64,000 nt of DNA, taken from contig NC_085140.1 of the NCBI RefSeq assembly GCF_024139115.2, forward strand, positions 44,548,180 to 44,612,179, read 5' to 3'. The DNA is from Armigeres subalbatus (lineage: Eukaryota; Arthropoda; Insecta; Diptera; Culicidae). The notes beneath the pieces are model-generated. The model worked only from the letters and a program-made list of their open reading frames with translations, searched no databases and was not told the DNA's origin. Numbering within the stretch: the stretch's first letter is position 1; every line of letters starts with the position of its first letter. The position numbers and the translations under genes were made by a program. This document shows, piece by piece, positions 17,196 through 31,000 of this stretch.

Positions 17196-18041
17196 TGCCT
17201 TTCTCGTATACTAAGTATACGGTAAAGGCTATATGATCGCTCCAAAAACAAACTTTTTATAGAAGGCCCGGAGACCCATAGTGTTATATACCAATCGACT
17301 CAGTTCGACGAATTGAGGTGATGTCTGTGTGTGTGTGTGTGTGTGTGTATGTGTGTGTGTATGTGTGTGTGTGTGTGTGCGCAAAACTACTCATTAAAAT
17401 GTCACTCATTTTCGGGCACTTTTCCTTAACCGATTTGCTCGCAACAAGTTGCATTCGACGCAGAATCCTGTCCCATTGTTTCCTATTTGGAATTGGCCAG
17501 ATCGGACTATGGGATCGAAAGTTATGGCCAAAATACAAATTCATACGAAAAAATCGCGTAAAAAAAGTCATTCATTTTTCGGGCACTTATCTTCAAAAGA
17601 TTTGAGCGCAACAAGTTGCATTCGACGCAGAATCTTGTCTCATTGTTTCCTATTTGCAATTGGCCAGATCGGACTATGGGATCGAAAGTTATGGCCAAAA
17701 TACAAATTCATACGTAAAAATCGCGTAAAAAATGTCGCTCATTTTTCGGGCACTTATCTTTAACCGATTTGCTCGCAACAAGTTGCATTCGCTGCAGAAT
17801 CCTGTCCCATTATTTCCTATTTGAAATTGGCTAGATCGGACTATGGGATCGAAAGTTATGGCCAAAATACAAATTCATACGTAAAAATCGCGTAAAAATG
17901 TCACTCATTTTTTTGGCACTTATCCTTAACCGATTTGCTCGCAACAAGTTGCATTCGCTGCAGAATCCTGTCTCATTGTTTCCTATTGATAATTGGTCAG
18001 GTCGGACTATGGGATCGGAAGTTATGGTCAAACTACCTTTT
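17196..18041. repeat. composite repeat, copy 3, no tail
   Basis: It begins directly after the tail of copy 2. The head contains the palindrome CGTATACTAAGTATACG. A TG tract near 17330-17380 is followed by GCGCAAAACTAC and four well-conserved monomers, with CTATGGGATCG at 17507, 17674, 17841 and 18007. Spacing is 167, 167 and 166 bp. It runs into the head of copy 4 without a tail. Confidence 0.8.
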
Positions 18042-18165
18042 TGCCTTTCTCGTATACTAAGTATACGGTAAAGGCTATATGATCGCTCCAAAACAAACTT
18101 TTATAGAAGGCCCGGAGACCCATAGTGTTATATACCAATCGACTCAGTTCGATGAATTGAGGTGA

Positions 18166-18293
<128 letters not shown>

Positions 18294-19437
18294 CGCAAAA
18301 CTACTCAAAAAATGTCACTCATTTTTCGGGCACTTATCCTCAACCGATTTGCTCACAACAAGGTGCATTCGACGCAGACTCCTGTATCATTGTTTCCTAT
18401 TTGAAATTGGCCAGATCGAACTATGGGATCGAGAGTTATGACCAAAATACAAATTCATACGAAAAAATCGCGTAAAAAATGTCACTCATTTTTCGGGCAC
18501 TTATCCTCAACCGATTTGCTCGCAACAAGTTGTATTCGACGCAGAATCCTGTCCCATTGTTACCTATTTGAAATTGGCCAGATCGGACTATGGGATCGAG
18601 AGTTACGGCAAAAATACAAATCCGTACGAAAAATCGCGTAAAAAATGTCACTCATTTTTCGGGCACTTATCCTCAACCGATTTGCTCACAACAAGGTGCA
18701 TTTGACGCAGAATCATGTTTCATTGTTTCCTATTTGAAATTGGCCAGATCGAACTATGGGATCGAGAGTTATGGCCAAAATAGAAATCCATACGAAAAAA
18801 TCGCGTAAAAAATGTCACTCATTTTTCGGGCACTTATTCTCAACCGATTTGCTCGCAACAAGTTGCATTCGACGCAGAATTCTGTCCCATTGTTTCCTAT
18901 TTGAAATTGGCCAGGTCGGACTATGGGATCAAAAGTTATGGCCAAAATACAAATTCATACAAAAAAATTGCGTAAAAAATGTCATTTATTTTTCGGGCAC
19001 TTATCCTCAACCGATTTGCTCGCAACAAGTTGCATTCGACGCAAAATCCTGTCCCATTGTTTCCTATTTGAAATTGGCCAGATCGGACTATGGGATCAAG
19101 AGTTATGGCCAAAATACAAATTCATACGAAAAAATCGCGTAAAAAATGTCATTCATTTTTCGGGCACTTATCCTCAACCGATTTGCTCGCAACAAATTGC
19201 ATTCGACGCAGAATCCTGTCCCATTGTTCCCTATTTGAAATTGGCCAGATCGAACTATGGGATCGAAAGTTATGGCCAAAATACAAATTCGTACGAAAAA
19301 ATCGCGTAAAAAATGTCACTCATTTTTCGGGCACTTTTCCTCAACCGATTTGCTCGCATTAAATTGCATTCGACGCAGAATGTCTCATATTTTCTTATTG
19401 TAAATTGGCCAGATTGGACTATGGGCTCAGATGTTAT

Positions 19438-19544
19438 CCCTAGCAGCACGCATGTTCCACATAGATTACTGCAACTCATATGTGACCAGCTTCAGTCACA
19501 TATAAGTTGCTGTAACCATTTTTGTTTGACTTGTGCTGCTCGGG
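19438..19544. mobile_element. 107-bp hairpin MITE in copy 4
   Basis: The ends CCCTAGCAGCAC and GTGCTGCTCGGG are inverted. Inside, GCAACTCATATGTGAC pairs with GTCACATATAAGTTGC. Comparison with other monomers (GTTATGGCCAAAAT) shows it interrupts GTTAT/ATGGTC with a 2-bp AT duplication. Confidence 0.65.
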
Positions 19545-19623
19545 ATGGTCAAATTACTATTTATTGTGAAAAAGAGTTCTAAAAAGTCTAGCTCACTTTT
19601 TTAGCACTTAGACTTCATCTATT

Positions 19624-19731
19624 CCCCAAGCAACACAAGTTCAACAAATCTGGTTGCAGTAACCATATTGTGACTGATTCCGGTCATATATAAGTTACTG
19701 TGATTGATGTGCAATATGTGTGCTTCTCAGG
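19624..19731. mobile_element. 108-bp hairpin MITE, relative of 19438-19544
   Basis: It starts CCCCAAGCAACACAAGTTC and ends GTGTGCTTCTCAGG, and inside CAGTAACCATATTGTGAC pairs with GTCATATATAAGTTACTG. It splits a monomer between CTATT and TTGCTCGCAAC. Length and fold match its neighbour. Confidence 0.6.
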
Positions 19732-20043
19732 TTGCTCGCAACAGATTGCATTCGACGCAGAATCTTGTTTCATTGTTTCCTATAGAAACTTGGCCGGATC
19801 GTACAATTGGATCAAAAGTTATGGCGAAAATACTAATTTTAAAACAACAAAATAAAATGCCATTTTTTGCTCTTATGCTCATCCGATTTGTTTGCAACAA
19901 ATTGCGTTTGGCGAGATTTTTTTTATGCATATAAACAAATATGAAAAATAAGACCAATCCACATATTGGTGTTATTTGAGATTTTTCTAAACCTTTTGAA
20001 CGAACGAGAAAGGCACCATCACCGCTAGGTGGATTAATCTGGG

Positions 20044-20880
20044 TTTTTTAAGAAACTGCTTCAGCAATTATTCCAGGAATTTCTTAAATAAATTCTGCAA
20101 GTCATAAGAAATCTTTTCGGGAACTCAAGGAAGAAATTCTTGGAGTTCTTACGATTCCTTTAACATTTTTTCGGGAATCACTCCTGAAATTCATTCAGAA
20201 ATTCTTTTATTATCATTCGGAAATAACTTCTTTCGTAAAGTTCTTTCGTAAATTTCTTCTGGAAATTCATTTGACATTTCCTCTAGAAACTCTTCTGAAA
20301 ATTCCTTAATTAAAAATTAAAATTCTTAAAAAAAAAATCTCAGGGAAATTATTCCAAAATAAATTCCGGACAGTTCCTGCAGAAATTTAAATGGTTTTAC
20401 TAAAAGATTTTACGAAGGAATTTCTGGATTTATCTCCGAAGTAATTTCCAGAGGATTTTCTAGAAAAATCCCTAGAGTAAATCTCGAAAAAATACTTGGA
20501 GGAATGTCCAAAGAAATTCTTGTACTCATTCAATGTCGGAAATGCCTTCAGGAGTTCCGTTGTCACGTCCGTTAGCAATTCGCTCGGAAACTCCTGAGGA
20601 AATTCCTGATTTTTTTTACAATATTTGTGGACAGGTTTTTTGGTGGAAATTCCGGAGGAATTACTGAAGGAATTTTTGAGGGAATGGAATTTCCGATCTG
20701 AAGGAATACCTGAAATAATTTTACTATTACTGACGCCAAATTATAAATAATCCAATTACGCCAAAAATGGCACCTCCAGTGGTCCCATTGTTTCCAATTG
20801 TAAATTGGACAGATCGATTTTTTATGCGCAAAACCCGTGTAAAAACTCATTCAGCTAAGTGGATTAATTAGGGGTTTTAA
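20044..20880. repeat. decayed GGAATTTCTGGAGGAA-type repeats and a tail-like relic
   Basis: From 20050 to about 20720, short phrases such as CCAGGAATTTCTT, GGAGGAATTACTGAAGG and AGAAATTCTT recur irregularly and resemble the 24-bp minisatellite at 6.4-7.2 kb. At 20780-20876 a relic of the composite repeat follows (CCCATTGTTTCCAATTG, AGTGGATTAATTAGG). Confidence 0.5.
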
Positions 20881-22020
20881 CCACTGTTAGAGTGACCTCT
20901 TCATAAAATTAATACTTCTTATGCCCTATCGTAGCACTATCGCCTGCTGACCATTCGATACTGCATGCCCCAACGAACACTCGGTAGTGTTATCCGACCC
21001 GCTACGAATTTCCACAGTTCCCAAAAACTAAATACGGAATAAAAATTGTGGTTTAGTTTAAGGCTTTTTCACATTGTCGGCTTATTTTCGTTTTCACAAT
21101 TGTTAATTGAAGGATTTCCATGCGAAATGCTTGATCTTATTACTTTTGTGGCAAACACAATGATCTCACCTGAAGACCCATAGAGAATCGTACTCTACGT
21201 CTCCGTAAGCGCCCAAAAAATTAGCATCAAATTGGAAAATAAATCAAACCTACTCTATTATCCTCGGTTGCCACCCCATTCCTCGCTCAGATAACCACAA
21301 TGAATGCGCGAATGGTCACCTTTGGGGTGCATAAAGATCGAAAGATAAAACTCACTTTGACGGACTTAGAAATTGGCCACCTCCCCCTTCTGTTTCAGGA
21401 GGCGAGACCATTCGGGACCACGGAAAGCGGTTTCGCTCTGACTGTGTTGCTTTACAACCAATTTATGGCTGCGATTTTCGAAATCTGAACAGACAAACCA
21501 ACGGAAAGGATTGAACAAATATGTAGCTACAGTGTACACCTTGGTTGAGTAAGACCGAGTCCTCGGTGGCAGAGGTTGGGCGAACTGTCGTCTCAAGGGA
21601 AAATGTTTTAGAATTTGATTCGCCAAACCGTCGTCGTTTCACAGTTACAAATCGGATATATTAGTTGGGTTCCTAGCTGAGGTGGAAGGTAAATCCTTGA
21701 GGACAGCGTGATCCGTTACAGCAACATCAAATGGGCCTACATGTTGTTAGGCGAATGAAGTAACACCCGTGCCCGAAAGTTCATTTCGATGATGTATGGA
21801 TGCATGACAGGAAGCAATTTATAATACTGACTTTATGCTACCCCGGTTCGTAACGGTGAAGGTGCATTTGGAAGGTATTTCCGTGGGCCTCCAGAGATTT
21901 TTGGTGATTTGATGGAATAAAATTGGTCTTGCTTTAGCTTTGGCAATAGGAATAGTGATTTTTGATAATAGCTTGAGGGTGATGAATTGTCAAGTGAAGC
22001 GGACTATTTAACGTCAAGAG
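20880..22020. other. gene-free stretch
   Basis: No open frame here shows a recognisable domain. The stretch separates the composite-repeat block from the RTE element. It could hold decayed repeats I cannot identify. Confidence 0.4.
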
Positions 22021-22030
22021 ATCTTTAATC

Positions 22031-25000
22031 AGGCACGGCAAATGCTGGGTAAAGCGTACCATTGGTACTTCGCGTACCTGAAGGAATAAAATAGACCCCA
22101 TCTCGCGGTCCTTAGCCTCTTACCCAGCAACTCCTATCCCTACCTCCCCGCGGTGCTGGCCGGGATACGAGCAACCTTAGGGAAGATCGGGTAACCAACC
22201 CCAGTGGGAACTATGGTCGTATGCTGACAGGGAAGGGGGTTTGCTCCTCTCGGAGGTGCAAATCTTATTGAGCGTCTGTTCTCCATGTCAGGATCGGCTC
22301 ACAACAGCGTCTGTTCTCCATGTTAGGGGCGGCTGATCATCGTCCGAGTGCCAGCGAGGGACTCTAAAGTGAAACTGTGCACCATGGTCCACCGGAAATA
22401 AGGAGGAATGGTCCTCCGGAAATTTAGGGGTTTGGTGTCAGGCCCTGCAAGCCAGCCTTTAAAAATCATAAGCAACGAACAATCAACAAGAGAGTACGGA
22501 CCGGAACCATCGGCGAAGACCACTGCGACGAAAAGGGACTAGCGATTGGAAACTCGGTTCGTGGAACTGCAAATCTCTCAACTTCATCAGGAGCACACGC
22601 ATACTCGCCGATGTGCTCAAGGACCGTGGATTCGGCATCGTAGCGCTGCAGGAGGTTTGTTGGAAGGGATCAATGGTGCGAACGTTTAGAGGTAATCATA
22701 CCATCTACCAGAGCTGCGGCAACACACACGAGCTGGGAACAGCTTTCATAGTGATGGGCGATATGCCAAGGCGCGTGATCGGGTGGTGGCCGATCAATGA
22801 AAGAATGTGCAGGTTGAGGATCAAAGGCCGGTTCTTCAACTTCAGCATAATCAACGTCCATAGCCCACACTCCGGAAGCACTGATGATGATAAGGACGCA
22901 TTCTACGCGCAGCTGGAACGTGAGTACGACAGCTGCCCAAGCCACGACGTCAAAATCATCATAGGAGATTTGAACGCTCAGGTTGGCCAAGAGGAGGAGT
23001 TTAGACCGACTATTGGAAAGTTCAGCGCTCACCGGCTGACGAACGAAAACGGCCTACGACTAATTGATTTCGCCGCCTCCAAGAATATGGCCATTCGTAG
23101 CACCTACTTCCAACACAGCCTCCCGTATCGGTACACCTGGAGATCACCACTGCAGACAGAATCACAAATCGACCACGTTCTGATTGATGGACGGCACTTC
23201 TCCGACATTATCGACGTCAGGACATATCGTGGCGCTAACATCGACTCGGACCACTATCTGGTGATGGTTAAACTGCGCCCAAAACTATCCGTCATCAACA
23301 ATGTTCGGTACCGACGACCGCCACGGTACGACCTAGAGCGACTGAAGCAACCTGATGTCGCCACTGCATACGCGCTGCATCTCGAGGCAGCGTTGCCGGA
23401 AGAGGGTGAGCTCGATGGGGCCCCTCTTGAGGACTGCTGGAGTACAGTTAAAGCAGCCATTAACGACGCAGCGGAGAACAACGTCGGGTATATGGGTCGA
23501 AGTCGACGGAACGATTGGTTCGACGAAGAGTGCAGACAGATTCTGGAGGAGAAGGACGCAGCGCGGGCGGTCGCGCTGCAGCAAGGTACTCGGCAGAACG
23601 TGGAACGTTATAGACGGAAGCGGAGACAGCAGACCCGCCTTTTTCAGGAGAAGAAACGCCGCCTGGAAGAAGCGGAGTGCGAGGAGATGGAACAGCTGTG
23701 CCGTTCTCAAGATACACGCAAGTTCTATCAGAAGCTCAACGCATCCCGCAAAAGCTTCGTGCGGCGAGCCGAAATGTGCCGGGATAAGGATGGGAGCATC
23801 TTGACGGACGAACGTGTGGTGATCGAAAGGTGGAAGCAGCACTACGAGGAACATCTGAATGGCGCTGAGAGTACAGGCAGTGAAAGTCAAGGCAGCGGAG
23901 GAGATGACTACGTCAGTTCAGCGGACGATGGAAGCCAACCAGCCCCCCCCCTTGAGGGAAGTTAAGGATGCTATTCAACAGCTAAAGACCAATAAAGCAG
24001 CTGGTAAGGATGGTATCGGAGCTGAGCTCATCAAGATAGGCCCGGAAAAGCTGGCCACTTGCCTGCACATACTGATAGTCAGAATCTGGGAAACCGAACA
24101 GCTACCGGAGGAATGGAAGGAAGGGGTAATATGCCCCATCTACAAGAAAGGCGACAAACTGGAGTGTGAGAACTTTCGAGCGATCACCATCCTTAATGCC
24201 GCCTACAAAGTGATATACAAGATCATCTTCCGTCGTCTATCACCATTAGTGAATGAGTTTGTGGGAAGTTATCAAGCCGGCTCCGTTGACGGCCGCTCGA
24301 CAACGGACCGGATCTTTACTGTACGGCAAATCCTTCAAAATGCCGTGAATACCAGGTCCCAATGCAACATCTGTTTGTTGATTTCAAGGCGGCATACGAC
24401 AGTATACACCGCATAGAGCTATGGAAAATTATGGACGAGAACAGCTTCCCTGAGAAGCTTACCAGACTGATCAAAGCAACGGTGGATGGTGTGCAAAACT
24501 GTGTGAAGATTTCTGGCGAACACTCCAGTTCGTTCGAATCGCGCCGGGGACTAAGACAAGGTGATGGACTTTCGTGCCTGTTGTTCAACATTGCGCTAGA
24601 AGGTGTCATGCGGAGAGCGGGGTGTAACAGCCGGGGTACGATTTTCAACAGATCCAGTCAATTTATTTGCTTCGCGGATGACATGGACATTGTCGGCCGA
24701 ACATTTGCAAAGGTGGCAAAACTGTACACCCGCCTGAAACGTGAAGCAACAAAAGTTGGTCTGGTGGTGAATGCGTCAAAGACAAAGCAAATGCTTGTGG
24801 GCGGAACCGAGCGCGACAGGGCCCATCTGGGATGCAGTGTTACGATAGACGGGGATATCTTCGAGGTGGTCGAGGAATTCGTCTACCTCGGATCCTTGCT
24901 AACGGCTGACAACAACGTTAGTCGTGAAATACGAAGGCGCATCATCTGTGGAAGTCGGGCCTACTACGGGCTCCAGAAGAAACTGCGGTCGAAAAGATTC

Positions 25001-25490
25001 GCCACCGCACCAAATGTGTCATGTACAAGACGTTAATAAGACCGGTAGTCCTCTACGGACATGAAACATGGACAATGCTCGAGGAGGACTTGCAAGCACT
25101 CGGAGTATTCGAGAGACGGGTGCTTAGGACCATCTTTGGCGGTGTGCAAGAAGACGGTGTGTGGCGGCGAAGAATGAACCATGAGCTCGCCCAACTCTAC
25201 GGCGAACCCAGTATCCAGAAGGTAGCTAAAGCCGGAAGGGTACGATGGGCAGGACATGTTGCAAGAATGCCGGACAACAACCCTGCAAAGATGGTGTTCG
25301 CTTCCGATCCGGCAGGTACGAGACGGCGTGGAGCGCAGCGAGCGAGATGGGCAGACCAGGTGCAGAACGACCTGGCGAGAGTGGGGCGTATCCGAGGATG
25401 GAGAGATGCGGCCTCGAACCGTGCATTGTGGCGTCAAATTGTTGATTCAGTGTTATCTGTTTAGATGTTAACTAAATAAATGAATGAAAT
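22031..25490 (+). mobile_element. apparently full-length RTE-clade non-LTR retrotransposon
   Basis: ATCTTTAATC flanks both ends (22021-22030 and 25491-25500) as a 10-bp target duplication. The 3.46-kb body has a 5' leader of about 440 bp, one endonuclease-reverse transcriptase ORF, and a short 3' end closing in TAAATAAATGAATGAA. A single pol ORF and a very short 3' UTR with a simple-repeat tail are typical of the RTE clade (JAM1-type in Aedes). JAM1 identity itself is not shown. Confidence 0.82.
22472..25464 (+). pseudogene. RTE-type pol: AP-like endonuclease plus reverse transcriptase, three frameshifts
   Basis: The frame is open from 22472, and the endonuclease begins near DWKLGSWNCKSL (22544). 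Its motifs ALQEVCW, INVHSPHSG, IIGDLNAQVG, QIDHVLID and DSDHYLV are all present, so the E, D/N, D and H catalytic positions look intact. A coiled-coil-like basic segment follows. The reverse transcriptase has KAAGKDGIGAELIK, FVDFKAAYDS, GLRQGDGLSCLLFN and FADDMDIVG. The C-terminal region has RPVVLYGHETW and ends at the TAG at 25464. Frame breaks lie in the nine-C run at 23943-23951, near 24355 and near 25010. YQAGSVDGRSTTD departs from the usual GFRPGRSTTD. It is probably dead, unless the breaks are assembly errors. Confidence 0.83.
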
Positions 25491-25500
25491 ATCTTTAATC

Positions 25501-28500
25501 GATGTTATATTAATTATTAAAAGTTAGTTTTAACGGCAAGTATTATTACCTGGAAATCTGACTAATCTAAATACAATTCTGGGAGTTCTAGGAATAAAAA
25601 AAATACAACATCGAGGTCAATGGTTAGTCCATTACTAGAAACATGAGGTGATAAATTTTACTAAACTCGTCTTAAGTTTTCTTTGTGCACACACATACAT
25701 ACATACACACATACAGTCCATCTCCTCGCAGTGGTCGACTTTTCCATTTTCCCCCTTCTCTAAATTTTATTGTGACAACAAAAGATCAATATTCGTCTAA
25801 TAACTGCTAAACGAGAACATTAGAACCTAATTGACTCTGAATGGCATCACAAACGTCAACACATTTCTGCTTCCCGAAGAGAGGCGTTGATAAATCACTT
25901 AACCGTGAACAATGGCAAACTCTGGTCGCCCCCTCGGGGCAAATCCGTTCATCCGAAACGACGACAACGCAACGACACCGGTTGGTGTATTTTCTCAAGG
26001 AGCGTCAGATCAGACCACCGCCGTTTAAATTTAAATGCTCTTCGTTTGGTTTGTGTCAACAGAATGTTTAGAAGACATCTATCTTCTCCACCCGGTATGG
26101 GCAACGTTGGGATCTCCAATTGCTGGCTGTTTCTGTATTTATTTGTGTATGCAAAGAGGATTCCATCATACAACTCGTGTTGAACTCCCTTTCCATTTCC
26201 CGCACTTGAGGGGCGCTCCATAGTAGGGAAGCTTTTATCTATTAGGGTATGGAAGAAGGAAATGATTTCACATGATATCATTTTCAGGACGATTAGGATC
26301 TGTCTCCCCCACCGTTAGGTAGTCTCCGGTGCTACACGTGTCTAATAGCATTCAAATGGAACAAGGTTAAATCGAACTTGAATTACGACCTACCGGAGCA
26401 GAAAAGTGTGTGCCCTGCCTCTTTTGTTTTAGACCAGGATTACGAATCTACATTGGCAATATTTATTATATTACCATCATACGAATGACTGGAGTTTTCT
26501 ATCATCATCTTTACTCTATCTTTACTAGCATCGTATTCCACAAATGAATATGGCCGGCTAACGGTTATCATTCCTACTTACGATTATCATATTTGACTGG
26601 CATCTGAAAATTTCCTGAACCCAAGTTTGTACCCAGAGCCACATTCACCAAGGTTTTAAACGGCGTTTTTTATTAATGGTATATTCGACAATCGCATTCT
26701 CTTACCTTAGTGATCTAAATGCACTTCCATAGGTCTAAGTTGAAAGTTTGTGTGACAAACATCTAAGCATTTAATGCCCAATGTAACAAGAAATTTTCCA
26801 AACCATGCCAGTAGTAGCGGGCCTTCACCGACACTACACAATAATACATAATGGTTTATTTTAGTTCCAGAAAGACTTAATATACTGAAATAAATTATTG
26901 CATTTATAAACCAATACTCTTCATATTTTCCATACTTGAATAGATATTTAACAGACCTTCCTTTTTCGATTCCCAAAAAACAAAACGATTTACGGCTGAT
27001 AAAACAATTGTTACTATCGACTGAAAGTCGAACAATAATACCAATTCCTAATCTGTGGCTATAGATAGAAAGCATGGATAAGATTTAATAGTTCAAGACG
27101 GTAAATCTTCAATGAACCTACTTGAGCAATCCTGCAGAAATTCTCTAACACACATTCCAAATCCCAAACAATTGCTAACAATCTCAACCAAAACAAGACA
27201 AAGCGAAAATCTTCAGAGCTCCTATTTATCAAATGGATTTCCCAGAGGAACTCCAATTTCCTTCCACACACAAATAAATTTATTAATTTTCCTTCCCATG
27301 CCACGACAACATTCATACATATGAATGATCCCATCAACCATCGAACAAGATACGAAACATGCATCACAATCGGAACGAGAAGACATCGCGCACTTCCTAA
27401 GAACACAAAACAGAACCAGCAGCGAACCAGAAGTTAGCTAAATTTCGTGAGTGGAAATCACGATTTTTACCATTTTTCCTAACCCCTTTCCATCTTTCCA
27501 CCGAAGGAGACGAACGAAACTACATTTGTCTTGCAAAATTCGCACACAAGGGACCCCCCAATCTAGTGATATTTCAGCTCGTCGCACCAGCTATACGAAC
27601 CAACGCCATTCGTCGTCGTCCACGAGCGGTTGCTAACGATGCTACATCACTGATTAAATATTTACACTAAACGCAGTTTGAATCGAAAGAAGTTTGCTTG
27701 GAAATGAAAGAAAATATCGGCAGGAATGACGTCCACAGAAGGGGTATATACCTAATCTAGCTGGTTAAAATTTTAATATGTAGCATATACATATTAATAT
27801 TTTTTAGCATCAGGGGCCATTTGTAGCATAGCGATAAGATGCGCGCCCACAAAGCCAAAGCAAACAATGTCAATAGTGAATCGGATCAACTGGTCAACTT
27901 TAGGATATTTGTGTCAAAATGCATTCGTTCGTACCTCATAATATACATATACACATAAATGGTACTTGGATCAGAAATCTCGCTTAATAAACACTTAGCT
28001 GCAAGGCGGCAATGTTCTGATTTTTTTAGGGTCAATGCTGCAATATTTATAATATTCAACTCGACAAAAGTGCCATCCTTTTCCATCCAACAATTTCCCG
28101 ACGACCGGTCACTATGCGACGAAGGAAGTAGACGTCATGAAACCGAGAAACATGTACCGGCATTTAGCAAATCAAGCGAAACAAGCACTCGCAGAGAGCA
28201 CTTCAGCTGCTCGATGTTTGCTACTCAGTGCAGCACAGTTCCCGCACTACTCCTTCCAAAGTGGGTGTTTATTATCCGTACGCGCGCGCTCGCTCGCTCG
28301 AAATGATATGTGCCGCGATGTTTCCGAGATAAATCGTTCAATGTAGCGAGATTTGTTGTGCTCGGTTGCTGTCGTTTGGCGCGCTGGTGGTAATGTAAAT
28401 TTTCCCTAAGCAGTCTTCGGGAGGAAATATTGCAGACGGAATAATGTGGGATGGGTAAATAAGTAATTGACACCTGCGAAAGGTGGAATGATGATCGATC

Positions 28501-30950
28501 AACAAAAACAAACCTGTATGTGTAATTAACCACAGTTTTCCGTGAAAAAGACGTAAAACCGTAGAAAGTCGAGTCAAGTACGAGACACTGAAGACGGCCT
28601 TACTGTTGAGGTCGAAATACGTATCTGTCAAGATACATTTAAGTGGTGGAATTCAATGGGATTGTATAAACTCGTCTTATGACAGACGTAAAACCTGTCC
28701 ACGCTTATGTTCGAACACAAACACTTAAATAATGTCCAATAGATTAAATCTATCTAAATTTTGACATTATCCAAAATTCAAAGAGGACTGATTCTTTATC
28801 ATTTATAGAGATCGTAGCCTGGACTTAAACTGAATACTGATTTAAGGCTCTATAAACCGTAATCAATTTGATGATGAAGATGATTTTGTTCTCATTCGCA
28901 CTAATACTAATGCAATTTTAGACAAAATTCAATATTTCACTGCTATTCACCAACTTACCTCTGTCAACGTATATTCATGGTATTTTCATATGCGTTTTTC
29001 ACTCACCTAGCTAATTAATTATTAATTATTTGACTGAAAAGCGCTTAAAACTGCTTTTTTCCTAGACAAATTTTCGTATACTAATTGTACACACACCAAC
29101 TCCGAACGATTGAAACACACGCATACACTTATTTTGAACATGCACTCAGTTTTTCACTTGTTCTTTTCTCGCCGTTTTCTTTATTTTATCACAACTAAAC
29201 ATAATTCACTACCTAACTTTCACTTTTGTCTTTGATGTTGAACACCAATTTCTTCACTTCATGTCGAAAAACCAACGAAAACTGCTTTAAAAAATTTGAA
29301 GTGAGAGACAAATTTGACGGCCGTATTGTGAATGTCGCAAAATTCGGAACACCCAAATTCACTACCGCATTAGGTGAAATAGTGCGCTCAAAATCTCGGC
29401 AAAGCAACTTAGAAATATTGAAACAATACATCGAATATGCTAGTCGACACGAAAACAACTTTATGCATATACAAGAAAAGAATCATCATTTCATCGTTGC
29501 CAGATTTGTTTAATCAAATAATTATTGCGGTTTGTCGAATTAATCAAATCGACCAGAAAAAAGAAAAGATTATGCAAGCTTCTGTTGGCAGGGTGGAGAA
29601 TGGTTGACATTTAATTTAACCGTACCATTCATCCTACCATGCAGTCAAAAAAAAATAAAACCACGGCAGCCGCAGCAGCAGCCACGACCAAGCAGACGAC
29701 AGCGCATACTTTTACTGTGTTCTCCCCCCACAATCAATGTTTTCGTATAATAATTATAATAAAACATATAATCGGTTTTGGTGGCAAATATACATTTCAT
29801 TATTCCTTACTCATTTTTCAGATTAGAACTAATAAATCAGTATCTGTGGCTAGCACTCTTTCAAAGCTGTGTGCCACAGCCTAATTCAACTCGATTCTGT
29901 TTTATTTGCACTGCGCACAAGAAAGTGTGGATGGATGGCACGAGACTCACGCAGCAGCAAACAAACAGTCTGCGGATGAAGAATAAAAAAGACATAATTT
30001 CGTCTTACATTAATTTGGGAAACTGTCTCAATGTGCTCGGTGCACGAAATTTTACCGGATAAAATGTAAATATTCGGAGAATCAAAGTGTTTTACTGTAC
30101 TTTCACCAACACTGTATGTTGAAAGCCCAGTGGTGTATGAAGAATTTTAAAATAAGTTTCCATATAATAAATATTTCATAAATACTCTAAAGTAAACATT
30201 TTGTTGCAGCTGGCAACATTATGTAGCAGCTGACAAGCTTTTACCACCCCATTTTCACCCACCTCAAATTTTCGTCACTTTTTCGTACTAGTTGCCTCAC
30301 CAATACTAACAAGCAATAACGTCATTAATTTTCAAAACAGAGTTATGGAGCCTTGAGCCTTAACAATTTGCAATACATATAACATTAAAGACGGCACTCC
30401 AACTTGTACGTTTGATGCATTTGGTTAGAAAAAGCACGACTGATTGAAGAAATTGAAATTAATAGTAAGCAGAACCTCGAAGAAATTCGTTTCGATTCCA
30501 AGAAGGACTTCCTGGGGAATAATTACGCTTCAGCAAACAATGACAACAATTGCAATCAACTGATCCTGCATGAAATACATAATAGTCTCTTAAAGAAATT
30601 TATTTAACCCCATATTTCTGATTCCCAAATAAAATTGTTCTAAACAGTGATAAATGTCTAGAAAGGAAATACCGTAAAGTACTTTATAATTACGAAGGAA
30701 AGTATGTTCTAAAAATGAGGTTTTAGGTTTAATATTTGTTCTTCTTTTGTATTTTGTATTTTGTATTTATTGTCGTCAAACATTTGTAGACCTTCTTAAC
30801 TAATTAACAATAGTACGTAATAGGTATATTTTTTATTGATAAAAAAAACTTTTTATACATAAAGTGAAAAGAAACATTTTTTAAGCATAGATTTACTTAT
30901 TGTTACATCAATTGTATCGCAATAGGTGTTATAGCAAGACATCAATTTGT
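25501..30950. other. 5.4-kb stretch without a recognisable gene
   Basis: Short open frames (for example 25841-26071, 26707-27075 and 29226-29513) have no domain I recognise and no convincing splice pairs. Simple features are ACAT microsatellite near 25687-25715, GCGC/CGCTCG repeats at 28281-28300, and a GCAGCC-rich bit near 29665. TAAACTCGTCTTA occurs at about 25663 and 28667. Unique regulatory sequence or unknown repeats could be here. Confidence 0.4.
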
Positions 30951-31000
30951 TCAAAGGTCCATTTTTGGCATTTTTAATAGTGTATGTGTGTGTGTGGGTC

